DNA of 64,000 nucleotides from Diploscapter coronatus (taxonomy: Eukaryota > Nematoda > Chromadorea > Rhabditida > Rhabditidae), in contig OZ038423.1 of NCBI GenBank assembly GCA_964036155.1, forward strand, positions 58,357,249 through 58,421,248. Reading direction: 5' to 3'. Below are positions 11,655 through 38,120 of this stretch, piece after piece (positions within the stretch are counted from its first letter, which is position 1; every line of letters starts with the position of its first letter). Both the position numbers and the translations under genes were made by a program. A model generated the notes under the pieces. The model was not told where the DNA came from. It was given only the letters and a program-made list of their open reading frames with translations, and did no database searches.

Positions 11655-12455
11655 TTACCACCTGTCGAGCCAAAAATGCTCCCAAGTGTCACATCTGATT
11701 ACGGTACTAACTGATCCGTCTTGGCATGCACTCAGCCATTTACCATGAGCGCTTAAAAACGACCACGACCCGTCGTTGTTCTTGAGCGGAACCCAAATCT
11801 CCCAGGTCTGTGGTCGATCCACCAAGTCCACGCGGCCATCCGGATGTGCTCTCAAGAATCGTCCGGGTGAATGAATCGCTTTGAAGACCACTTTGCCGTG
11901 CCAGTCCTCGATGTACCAATGCTCCCAGGCCCTTGCCGGTCCAGGCGTCATGTCCACCTTCCAATCGGAGTCGTACGCACGCAAAAATGTTCCGTGAACT
12001 GACTTAAGGCATCGACGGCCGCCCGACTCAGCCGACAACTGACGAGAGTTATCAACCATTTTTTCCCGTACGGTTTCAATTAAATACTCGGCAGCTTTGT
12101 CGTAATTGCCATCTTTGGCTTCTTTTCTCGGCTTGTCCTTCTTGTCACCTTTTAGTTCCAGTTCATTCAATATTTTCTCCAATCTATCGGTGTTGTTATT
12201 GGCAATCTTGTCTGAGGGCCCATCGTCGTTTTCAGAAGGGTATCCAGAGTGTCCAATATCTTTTATAAAGTTTCCTATGGTTTTTATGGTCTGGGCGCCA
12301 GGTACTGCTACAGTTACGATTCCGGTGGTGGCAGCTTGTATCGCATGCAATTTGTTGCCGGCGATAGCGTGAATTGGAGCAGTGATGAGACCACCTCCTG
12401 GAATGGCTTCAACAATTCTTGTAATAACTCCATCTCTCGAAAATGCGTTTCCCAT
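11655..12455 (-). CDS. Intronless beta-trefoil (fascin-like) protein
   Basis: A single 266-codon frame starting MGNAFS, again an MGxxxS N-myristoylation-like start. Residues ~5-60 form a Gly/Ala/Ile-rich, probably membrane-associating segment (AIPGGGLITAPIHAIAGN). Residues ~75-135 are charged and Lys/Asp-rich. From ~145 to the end are three repeats of a trefoil leaf, each with an 'HGxFLRA / GRFLRAHPDG / GKWLSACQDG' turn and a 'TWExW' strand, as in fascin-like actin-crosslinking or sugar-binding trefoils. It may bind carbohydrate or actin; ligand residues cannot be judged. It is the only long intronless gene in a window of many-exon genes and is GC-richer than its flanks, which suggests retroposition or horizontal transfer. 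A GC-rich hairpin lies 125-240 bp before its start. Confidence 0.8.
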   Translation of the reverse strand: MGNAFSRDGVITRIVEAIPGGGLITAPIHAIAGNKLHAIQAATTGIVTVAVPGAQTIKTIGNFIKDIGHSGYPSENDDGPSDKIANNNTDRLEKILNELELKGDKKDKPRKEAKDGNYDKAAEYLIETVREKMVDNSRQLSAESGGRRCLKSVHGTFLRAYDSDWKVDMTPGPARAWEHWYIEDWHGKVVFKAIHSPGRFLRAHPDGRVDLVDRPQTWEIWVPLKNNDGSWSFLSAHGKWLSACQDGSVSTVIRCDTWEHFWLDRW

Positions 12456-14166
12456 TTTTATGAATATAACTCTTGATTAGTGAGTTCCACACGTCAACTG
12501 AATTTCTATCCAAGTCACCAGACCCTGAAACTATTTCTCAGAAAATATAGTATTGTCCCGTCCTTTACGCTAGATTTAAATGCTCGGAGGAATTTGTCCG
12601 CTTATTCCTCGATTCCTTTTGCTCCGCTTATTCTTAGGCGGCCCCACGTGGCGCCGCCGAAGAATAAGAGCGGAAGAATTTCTCCGAGTATTCTTTTGGA
12701 GCCAAATATAATTACTACTATACCTTGCTCAGAATGGTTCCGTCAGTTTCGAGATGAAATAAGGAAGGAGGCGGGCAGGCAACAGTATATTGTTCTCGAT
12801 GTCGTAGATCTAGTGGTGTGTTTGAGGTTTTTTTTTTGAAAGATTTACTTACTTAAATAAAATCCAAAAAATGGACAGAAAAACGCAATAAACAGCGATA
12901 CTCTAGGAAATTAAGAGCTGAAAGAATAAGCTAATTCCTCATAAAGCTGGGGATATGGAAAAGACGTCGCACAAGAACTAGAAATCAGAATCATATTCAA
13001 ACTTTTTTGAAATCCGTAATAAGTTGAACCTCTACCGGACCATCACCTATCAGCTTTACTCTACGCAAGCGAAAGATGGATAACTATCATGAAATAAAGG
13101 TGACACAAAGATCTATAGAAAGAAGGACACAGAGGATAACAATAAACGATAAGATCAGAAACAAAAAAATGTGAATTTTTGCAATTGAATATTTCGTAAC
13201 AGGCCTATCTTACAATGTTTGAAAATAGATATAATTATCCGCTGACAAATACTAACTATAAGTGTCCTTATTTTCCATCCAAATTTCGTAATTTTTTGTC
13301 TGAATGATATTGGCCTATATTTCATCATGCTACTATTGAATTTCATCTAGCCGCTATAGTACAGTAGACGGTAATTACAGTGTCCTGTAAAATTGATATT
13401 TTGCCAAGTAAAAAATTCCAAAGTGATAGAATGATAAAAATATATGTTATATCCATTCAAGCAAAAAAGGAACTGCGAAATTTGGATGGAAAATACGGGC
13501 AATGTGAATCTTTTAGGCTGGAATGTATCGAGGCATAATTTAATTTTTTAAAATTTTCGCACCCTTCGAACTAAAGAATTCATAGCACCTCTGGAACCCA
13601 TGGAATCGGGGTCGACCTTAGAATGAAAGTTGGTCGGCTGGATATCCTCTAATCGATAAAGGCAAAAAAATTTAATGAAAAATAAATAAAGCGTAAGATA
13701 TAAGTATTTGCTTTATGTATGCACATCGATTAGTTGATTTAAACAGGTGAAAAATTTTCGTATATAAAGCATATAGAAATCCTTACAATCAGTTCCTATA
13801 AAGGTGAAATTTGAAATAATGATAATAATTTAGGATGGAAAAAGGAACTTCTCTAAATACATGGTTATTGTCAAATAATAGAGTGACTTTTTATAAATCA
13901 TTTGGCATTTAGATTATTATTGAGAGAAAAAGGTAGGCCTGGGCAAAATTCGAGCATTGCCAGATAGACAGCGCAAATTGCTGAAACTTTTGATAATGAA
14001 AAGGAGTTATCGTCCAAGAATTTCCTCAGCTGGGGAATTTTTCGATGGAAATTTGGAAACAACGGTATAACGATATGACGGTATGCTTCTTTTCCCATGC
14101 TATTTCTCCCTTACCTAATCACCTTGCCTATCTCTAATTATGGATACCGCCATTTCCAAACAGCCC
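12456..14166. other. Intergenic, one GC-rich foldback
   Basis: Apart from the foldback at 12580-12692 I see nothing supported; AT-rich sequence with chance open frames. Confidence 0.5.
12580..12692. repeat. GC-rich foldback upstream of trefoil gene
   Basis: Nested inverted repeats. The inner arms are CCGCTTATTCTTAGGCGGC and GCCGCCGAAGAATAAGAGCGG around a short loop holding CCCACGTGGC. The outer arms are near ATGCTCGGAGGAATTTGTCCGC and GCGGAAGAATTTCTCCGAGTAT. The loop CACGTG is also an E-box palindrome. It may be a small MITE that now sits in the promoter. Confidence 0.7.
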
Positions 14167-14792
14167 TGATTTCGCAAATCGAACGATGAATTGGTGTAGA
14201 TATTTCGAGAAAAAAATTGTAAACGAGCACATCTTTGTAGAAAGTTAGTTTAGAATCGAAATAAAATGAAGAGAAATAAAGGGATTCAAAAGGACGAATC
14301 CATTGACTTTCTGATACCGTTTATATACCGTATATATATATGAGCTGCCATAAGATTGCTCATGCTGACGGTAAGTTGCTTCAATTGCGTTGTCGTTAAT
14401 TGAACTCATTTTCAATATGTTTAGGCTTTGTACAAACAGACAAGAGATAAAATTCGGAATGCGGGGATTAACCCGCATTCCACCCGCACTTTTTCGTGAA
14501 AAAAGTCGAGGGGATACTTGTCCCACGCTCCGTTTTATTAACATACACACAGTAAGATATGTTTGTTTCATCATTACATTACATGGCTTCCCTTCACCTT
14601 CCCTCTTTTTCCGTATCTCTCAGCGAGATAAAATTCGTCATAACATTCATCATAAACCAATAAAGGGTATGTACAGTCGGCTCGGCTCGAGCAAGCAAAA
14701 AATAGTATACGAAAGTGGGAGACGAAAAGAACTTGCCCTCTCATTTTCGCATACAATTTTTTCTGCTTGCCCGAGCCGAGCCGGCTCTGTAC
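14167..14792 (-). repeat. ~600 bp dispersed repeat, copy 2 (inverted)
   Basis: Reverse complement of 1590-2187. It contains the same GGAATGCGGG hairpin, a shorter (TA)n tract near 14330, and at its outer end a complete foldback element (14671-14792), of which only part remains in copy 1. Confidence 0.85.
14671..14792. mobile_element. Foldback MITE-like element bounded by GTAC
   Basis: A 122 bp palindromic element: GTACAGTCGGCTCGGCTCG at one end and CGAGCCGAGCCGGCTCTGTAC at the other, with near-complementary arms. The centre (CGAAAGTGGGAGACG / CTCATTTTCGCATAC) is shared with the element at 8177-8334. No coding capacity. Confidence 0.85.
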
Positions 14793-14918
14793 GTGCACCC
14801 GAGAGAAACAAAAAGAAACATACAAAATAGATGTCTTTATCTCAGGGATGTTTGCGGTGTGATGCAGGAGGGTTTGCAGTGCGATGTGCCATTTTACTGC
14901 ACCGGGCAACATCTCTGG

Positions 14919-15741
14919 TTATTTGATAGTGGTAACACATTTGACTTCGATGATCTCGAAATCGATGTATTTGTCGTCTCTTTTCTCCATTAGTTGCACT
15001 GGCAGATCTTGTATTTTCCCAACCTTTCGGAGGTTTTCATCGAAGTAATCCTGAAATAATATAGTTTGCTCTAGATTTGCAACACATTTATTTTATTTAT
15101 TCATTCACCTAATACCGTTTCTATGTTTTCGAAAATATCTGATCACTCATTTTTATAGCTCCAAATTGTGTGAACAAGTCAAGTTTCGATCGTATTGAAT
15201 AGCTACATGTTTCAGCAGAGAATGAACAGCTAAATAAAAATAAAATAAATGAAAACTTTTTAGAGCGACTGAGATAAATTAATGAGAACAAAATAGAATT
15301 ACCACTTCCGGTGCAATGACAAGCACCACATCAAAATTTGTTCCCTCCTCTGAATTTGGTGCAACTCCGAGATAGACATCCCTGGGTTCGACTGGCATCG
15401 TGTACCTCTCATTGAGTCTCAGACCACCAGCATCGAAGATGAGCTGAGGCGAAGGGAAATACTTGCCAAGCACGAAGTTTCTTTCCAGACCGCGGAATCT
15501 AGCGTTGATTAGGTCAAATGCCAAATTATTTGATGCATAGTTGTTCTGTCCGGAAAGAACGGATGTGAAAAATCGGTCAAGTGGGGAATTTCCAATCTCA
15601 ATTTCAATTTCGAAACGATCATTTCGATCTTCGAAGTTATCATTGTTATCGTCGGTTCTGACCTGCTGACAAGAAAGAGTCGCGGTACTAAAATTAACTC
15701 GGATAATTTTTTAAACATCTCTATACCTACCTATGTGTCAT
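14919..15741 (-). CDS. Unrecognised 175-residue protein
   Basis: Three exons: 15731-15741 (11 nt, ATG + AG|GTAGGT), 15303-15687 and 14919-15050, with phases that fit (2, then 0) and a stop TAA. The product is 175 residues without a signal peptide. Residues ~14-38 are very acidic and polar (DDNNDNFEDRNDRFE), then comes a mixed alpha/beta region with VLGKYFPSPQ, AGGLRLNERYTMPVEP and DVYLGVAPN. The order 'G-x-Y-F ... G-G-L-x-L ... Y ... V-x-P ... Y-L-x-V' faintly recalls the N/L1 region of Argonaute proteins, but there is no PAZ or PIWI domain and the likeness is weak. Open frames and good splice sites support a real gene; function unknown. Confidence 0.6.
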
Positions 15742-16788
15742 CGAATTTTCAGTTGGTAGTATTTTTTGTTGAAAAAATCCAAGAATGAGACAAATCAAAA
15801 ATTGACAATAAAAATCAGGTTGGAGGTGATCAGCTTTGCCTCTGATCGATACTGTTGCTTACTTACTCTACTGATTTCTACATTGTCATTATGTTTACAC
15901 AGTCGTAAGGAGGACTAGCGTCAGAGACCCTCTGCGACCTACCCTCTATAGTTTATTCCTCTCGTCCGACAAAAGTGTTCCCTAGATCTGGGCTGGAGTT
16001 ACCTAATTCGAATTAATTATTCACTGTTCTTACAAGTTGAAGCTCGTTGGTGTAGATTTCACGATACTGGATATAAAGCGTGTTCGTATCATAATCGAAT
16101 CACTCACAAATTAGAATCTTGCAGAATATTCGAATTGTCATCGTAATACCGAAAAAGTTGAGTATTCTTCCGTTGGAGATCAGATAAGTACAAAGATTTT
16201 GTGCAAATATTACGCAAGTGAATCCAAATGGAGAGTTTTTAGATATTTTTAATTTACTGTAATATAGCAGTGTAAATCAGAAATTCGAGTTGCCTCGATT
16301 TCGACTTGAAGGGAGGAAAAACGTGATTTCTTCGGAAAAATGAAAATAAATTTGAGATGATAATCAGTGCTTGTTGCCCAACACTTTATTACAAACGAAT
16401 TCGTGAAACGCACAAAGTCAAGCGGTTTATTCATTACATTAACGATTAGTAATCTACAGTATCCGTAATTATAAAGGAAAAAAATCCTGTCAAACTATGA
16501 GTTGGAATAATCTAACCTAGAAGGGCGTTCAGTCTAAATGAGGAATTTTAGGAGAGAGGTTAAGAAAGTCAAAAATTTCCTAAAGAAAGTTGATACATAG
16601 GAGAGTACGTAAAAGATTGGTGGAGTAATTCGACTTTAAGAAGATACGATCAGAAATTTTTGGCTTAACCCCTGGTTAGGTCTGTGATGAATTGATTGCT
16701 TCTACGACTACATTCTATCTACGGAAGGAGCAGGTCGGCTAGGAACTTTTGAAAATGAGTGATTAACAAGGTTTATTTCTTTTTCTTT
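15742..16788. other. Intergenic, nothing recognised
   Basis: AT-rich with scattered stops in all frames; no exon-like segment noted. Confidence 0.5.
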
Positions 16789-17191
16789 TTACCAAAAAAT
16801 CGACCCCTGATTCTTTGAGGAACCCATTCCTTGAAGTGTTGAAACTTCTCTGCGCAATACATGCAGATAAACTTCTCGCAACGAAGTGTCGTACTCTTCC
16901 CTAGCTAACCGTGCTAGCTTCACGCACACGATTAGCATCTGAATTTTCTCTTGGATTTTTTCAATCAAAAATCCTTACCGTAATAGTGAATACTAGAGTG
17001 CAAGAAATGCTTATGAATATTAGCATTGAATAGGTATCTTCAAAATCGAAGCAAAATTCTTGATAAACATTTACTAATGTAACTGAAAAAAACCTTTGAT
17101 CTCGAAAATTTGTTCGACTTACAAAAAATAAGAATAAAATGACCATCATAGCTAATGGACTAGAAGGAATAAAATTGTAAGAAAATGGCAT
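16789..17191 (-). CDS. Small two-pass membrane protein, 120 residues
   Basis: Exon 1 is 16979-17191 (71 codons, donor G|GTAAGG) and exon 2 is 16789-16938 (acceptor AATTCAG, stop TAA), joined in phase 0. Two hydrophobic stretches are visible: about residues 13-24 (LAMMVILFLFFV) and, across the exon junction, about 55-78 (MLIFISISCTLVFTIT then MLIVCV). A basic/acidic amphipathic tail follows (KLARLAREEYDTSLREVYLHVLRRE). No family recognised. The evidence is an open frame running through a consensus intron into a second open exon; it is short enough that chance is possible. Confidence 0.45.
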
Positions 17192-18586
17192 TAATTTTTC
17201 GCAGTTTCAAAACTTACAGCGCGAAAAGGTACTGTAGTTGGCGAAATTAAGTTGGTCTGTTTCAATGGTTTTGAAATAAAAAATTAAGTTGTTAGGAAAT
17301 CTTTTATCACCGATTTCGTAGCATCTAGTGGCAGGCAGGTTTAGACGAAATCCCTACTTTATCCGCTTGAAATAACTTACAACTGTAGTATTCACTCATA
17401 GATAAAGTCTAGATTAGAAAGCCCAGAGAAACCAAATTCTACAAAACTATGCCCACTTTTGAAACTAGAAAAAGTATTTTGATTCTGTTCATATCTTGCA
17501 GGACAAGTTAATTAAAATGTACGACCTTTTTCATATAGAATTGAGAGCCATCTACGTAGGTAGGGTAATTAGATAATTAAATTAAAGAATAAATACACAT
17601 GTTATTTTGAGATTTCAAAAGTCAAGAGAGATGTTGCAAAATTTGCTTTCTCTATTTGGAAAATACAAATATTTAAAATAACATTTATTTACAAGTCGAT
17701 AAATAGGCTATAATACAGAAGATTTTTCTTAAAAATTGTCTAGATATTGTGTAAATCTATGATATTATGAAGGCTTATTTGGCAGAAACATTCATTTTTA
17801 TGAAACTTATGAAAGTCCGAATATACCATTTTATAGCATTTTTCTTAGTAAAAATGGCTCTTTGAACCACGATATATCGAAATTTCTGCAGCCAATGACA
17901 AATTTTTTAAACATATTCGGAATGTGCAGTCGATAAGCTTTCCAACCATGTATGATACATAACTAACTGAGGACGAGGTCAAAACCTTTCCTTGTTATCG
18001 CCAATCCCGATTATATTTTCAGACGGGGAACTTTTTTACCCCATAAACTACCTGGGGATACTGAAATAAAGATATGTGATTTACTTTGATTTTTGAAATT
18101 TGAACGTAATTTCAAAATTAAAAAAAATATTATTTTCGACATTTCCGTCGGCACTTGGAGTCCAATGTCTATGATATACTTGTAGCCTGGACGTCGAGGA
18201 TTCAGAATCTGAAAAGTTTTGCATCAAATATCACCTAAAATTTTTCCTCAGGGTTTTGCATCGACTCCCTTCTAGCTTGAATGCTTCTCGCAGTATTCCA
18301 GCCGAATTTGATTACCGTTTCGAATTCGACGCTTCGAAGAAAGGATTTAGCCAGGGCTAAACGCAGGATTTGACATATCTGAGATTTATCCCTCATTTCT
18401 TTCTTTTCCTTTTTACGCCTTTTCTATTTTTCAATCCTATTTTCATGTTCGATTTTTTTTCTTCTGCACCAAAATCTTCGACATAACACAATCATCTATT
18501 CTTTAATTTTGTTCTTGCTTTGTTTATGTTGGGTTTTAGTTTTAAAAATGTCCAATATTTCCGGTTGAAACGATTTTCTGATCCAG
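17192..18586. other. Intergenic, nothing recognised
   Basis: AT-rich with no supported exon. It lies between the small membrane protein gene (minus) and the interlocked membrane gene (plus) and should include the promoter of the latter. Confidence 0.5.
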
Positions 18587-19071
18587 ATGTTTCTGAAACT
18601 TCATCGCCGTATTTCACCGGTTCTGTGCTTCAAAATAGGTGCCACCGTACTTCTCTTCTTTGCGACCTCGATTATTAACGTCGTTTTTGCGGACGATATC
18701 TCTAAAACCTGTTACAAGTAGGTGGATTTCCTTCAATAAATGGAAAGTCGTCAAAACTATGATGACTTGTAAACGATGTAATGGTACTAGGTTTAGTTAG
18801 AGAATAGAAAGAGTGCGATATAAGGGTATAATAGCATAGTAACATGTTTTACGAAATTATGAAAAATACATGCTGGCTATGATTGTTCTAATATTTTACG
18901 GACTTCATTCTATTTTTATAGTTTTTCTTACTTGGAAATTTGATGAGCGCCTTATTCGAATTATTTTAGTTCCACCGCCTTTGCCCCTTCGGCGGCCTTA
19001 TCTTCGGATTGTTCGAATCAGCGAGTTACCACGTTTCTATTCATCGTCTTCTGCTGCGTCCGAGTCATTTC

Positions 19072-35055
<15,984 letters not shown>

Positions 35056-38000
35056 TTTTCTTCGGAATTTTAGCTATTCTTGAATTTTCTAGGAAATAAT
35101 CCAAATTTGAAGCTGATCTTCATCAAGAACCTGAAATTAGCGATTTTTAAAAATAAATACCAAATTCACAAGATTTTTCTTAAGTTCACACTTAGTAAAT
35201 TCAATTAGAGGGTAATCTTCATCCAAAATATAATTAGCTAATCTTTGAAATTGACGAAATCTTAAAATTGCAAAAAAATAACAACTAGAAATTTAACTAA
35301 GAGACGTGAAACTGACTATGAAGAAAACTTTAGTGGAATAAAACTAAGCGTCTGGTCATTTAGGGAGTTCCACTCACAATAAGCTCATCTCCTTCCATTC
35401 AGTTTTAGTTACGAGTTTTGGCCTAGGCTCGAAGATCCTTAAGAACCAATTATTATTGAAAATAATTACTATCCGCTTAAAATTTGAGTAAATAAACCTG
35501 GGGAAATGGCTTAATTTCATTATCTCCAATAGAACGATACAAGAGCTTTAGAACAATTACACTCGATGTAACACAGAATATTTTTGAGAGTGATAATTTG
35601 AGACTATTTCTAACTAAAATAAATAATAAAATAAAACGGAAAAGGTTTAATTTCATTATTTTCAATATAGGAGACTTCAGAGCAATTATACTCGAAGTAC
35701 TGAATAACTCAGCCTCAAGCTTAAGACCATTAAAGTTGGATGACAATTGAAAAATGAGCCCTGACGTAACACTTTTCCCCAACTTTTGGGATCCCCTTTT
35801 CTTCCTAGGTCCTTTTTCCCAGATGTTCCCGAAAAAGTCGAGATGTTCAAGCCGATTTTTACCATGGGGAATTAGCAAATTCCAGCAGGCGCAAAAAGAA
35901 AAGTAAATAAATTTCTTTTCGTTTAAGGAAATTTTTCTTTGCATTTTTAAAATTAGACTTATCCTAAGAAAAAACTGTGTCATTCTCTCGCCTCTTCTAG
36001 ATCAAAATGGGTGTATGATCGCTCTAAAGTGAGATAGAAATTCAAAGCTCTAATGTAAAAAAATGTATAGTAAATCGATCATTCTGACTACAAATTTAAG
36101 GTCGAAAATGCTTTAAAGATTTCAATATGTCTTTTGTTAAATATATGGGCCAGTTCTGTTCAACAGAATATTCGGAATTGAGAAAGAAATATTCAAAAGA
36201 ACCTGAAATGAATGGAAACAGTGAGTATTTGATAAAGTCTTCCGGAAACTCTAGTCGAAGACATATTGGTTCCTGAAGCAAAGGCAAAGTAAGGGAGGTT
36301 GACAACCTGCAAATGAGAAAAAGGTAATCGAGTGAGGCCTGAGTCAGGAAAAAAGAATAATAGAAAGAGAAAATCTTATTCTTTCTGAGTCTATTCATTG
36401 CTAGAACGATTAAAAAGTGGAGTTTTAGCAATCAACTATGTAAGAAAAGTTGATCTTCGCGAAAATATGAAGATCAGTTTTTTTTTCCAAATATTCTAAA
36501 ATCTTGAAACTTCAGTAAATTAGGCACCATCGGATAAATTAAACCACGTTCAAACCATGTCATTTTCCACGTGCGGATTACTTTAAGAATTCCCGATAAA
36601 TAAGGTAGTTATTATTTATGAGTTTTGGGAAAAATGCTACAGTAAATTCCGATCTAAGTAGGACGAACGTCAGGAAGCCCTTGCGAGCTATCTACGGTAT
36701 AATTTTCTATTAAATATCACTTTCCAAACTGTATTTAGCCAATTTTTACCATTGGTATCATAACTATAAATTCACTCGTTCTTCCTACTCAACATAATTC
36801 ATTCGCACTATACGAAATTTGCCCCTCTGTCTGGATCAAAGTTCTTTTTCGCCAAATGAACTTTGTCCAGAATGCATCATTTTTTGCGAATTTCTCTATC
36901 CGACTTTTTTTACCTGCAGCAATAGTCATTCTCTTCAATGATATGTCTGTTAGAGATCACTTTTTACAAAAAAAAATGTCGACTGGGTCGAAGAACGAAA
37001 CGAGATTGAAAAATGAAACTAAAACAAACAAACGGGTTCTACACGTAACTAAATGCGCTAAGTTGCCTAAATACCTTGCCACTCGATTTAGAAGTCTTAT
37101 CGTGAAAATCCTATGATCCCATTGTCTTGTTTGTTGGTTTAGATTTATTTCGAAACCTCTAGATTTTCTAAAACGTAGCAAGAAATTTAACGTTAACATT
37201 TAGATATGACAAGTTCTATAGCGATAAATCATATTTTAATTCTTGCTTTCGAATTTTTTTCATATTTCATTCCATTTTGTACTTCTGGTTTCGTCTATAT
37301 CAGTTTTATCACCTACCATATTTCTCCCCTTCATTCGAGCATGTCTTCGCATTTTTATTTATGATTTTTCGATTCTTATTTTCTAACTCGTTCTTATCTG
37401 CTAGACGCATTCGTTTCATCATTTTTCATATTTCTTATCGTTCTGAATTTTGTCTTTTCTTATCTATATTTTCTTTTCCTTGCTATTTCTCTAATTTCTT
37501 TTTCTTTGCCCTCTAACCTTTTCTCTTTTTCTCTTTCTCTCTTTCGGATGCTACTTCTTGGCTGCCAGTCTATCGCAGAGAGACATCGATTGATTGCCTT
37601 TCCTTTCGATGTTTTTCTCTTCTCTTCTCTCTAATTTCGCGGCTATTTCTCTCTCGTTTAAGTTTCAACTTGAAATCCTTGATAATTTGTCACCCACGTG
37701 CCTCATCCTCATGTCATTTTTCCTTTTCCTAAAATATTTCCATACTTATAGTTTATTGTTTGCCTTGTCAGTGAGTAGGTAATATGATGTCGTGATATGA
37801 ATACCTGTTTGAAAATTTCAAAATCCATCTTGTGATTTTTTACCATCCTCTTCGAATTAGCTATTATTTCTAATGGTTTTTTTTTTAAATCGAATTTTTT
37901 TTTTTTATAATTTAGCGCTATAAGTTGTATCAATTGATCATTCATTCAGGCATTAAGGTATTTTTTATTTTATTTGATTCTTGCTCTTTATACGATTAAA

Positions 38001-38120
38001 ATAAAATATTGCTGAAAGATCCACTTTCTTTTGTTACGCCCCCTCTTTTTACCGCATTTGCAATAGCGCGAAAATATCTATTTTGAAATAGCCTGCATAT
38101 GTTTTAGATATGCAATATTC
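35056..38120. promoter_or_regulatory. Divergent intergenic region between NALCN and SREBP
   Basis: About 3 kb that should hold both promoters. A 168-codon minus-strand open frame (35477-35983) overlaps an imperfect duplication (35508-35575 and 35644-35710) and is not convincing. A short near-palindrome lies at 36832-36873 (CTGGATCAAAGTTC / GAACTTTGTCCAG). From ~37240 to 37660 the plus strand is pyrimidine-rich. No TATA element can be assigned with confidence. Confidence 0.4.

Noticed and set aside
35477..35983. 168-codon minus-strand frame upstream of NALCN
   Set aside because: Low-complexity Lys/Leu/Ser/Ile content, overlaps an imperfect duplication, no recognisable domain.
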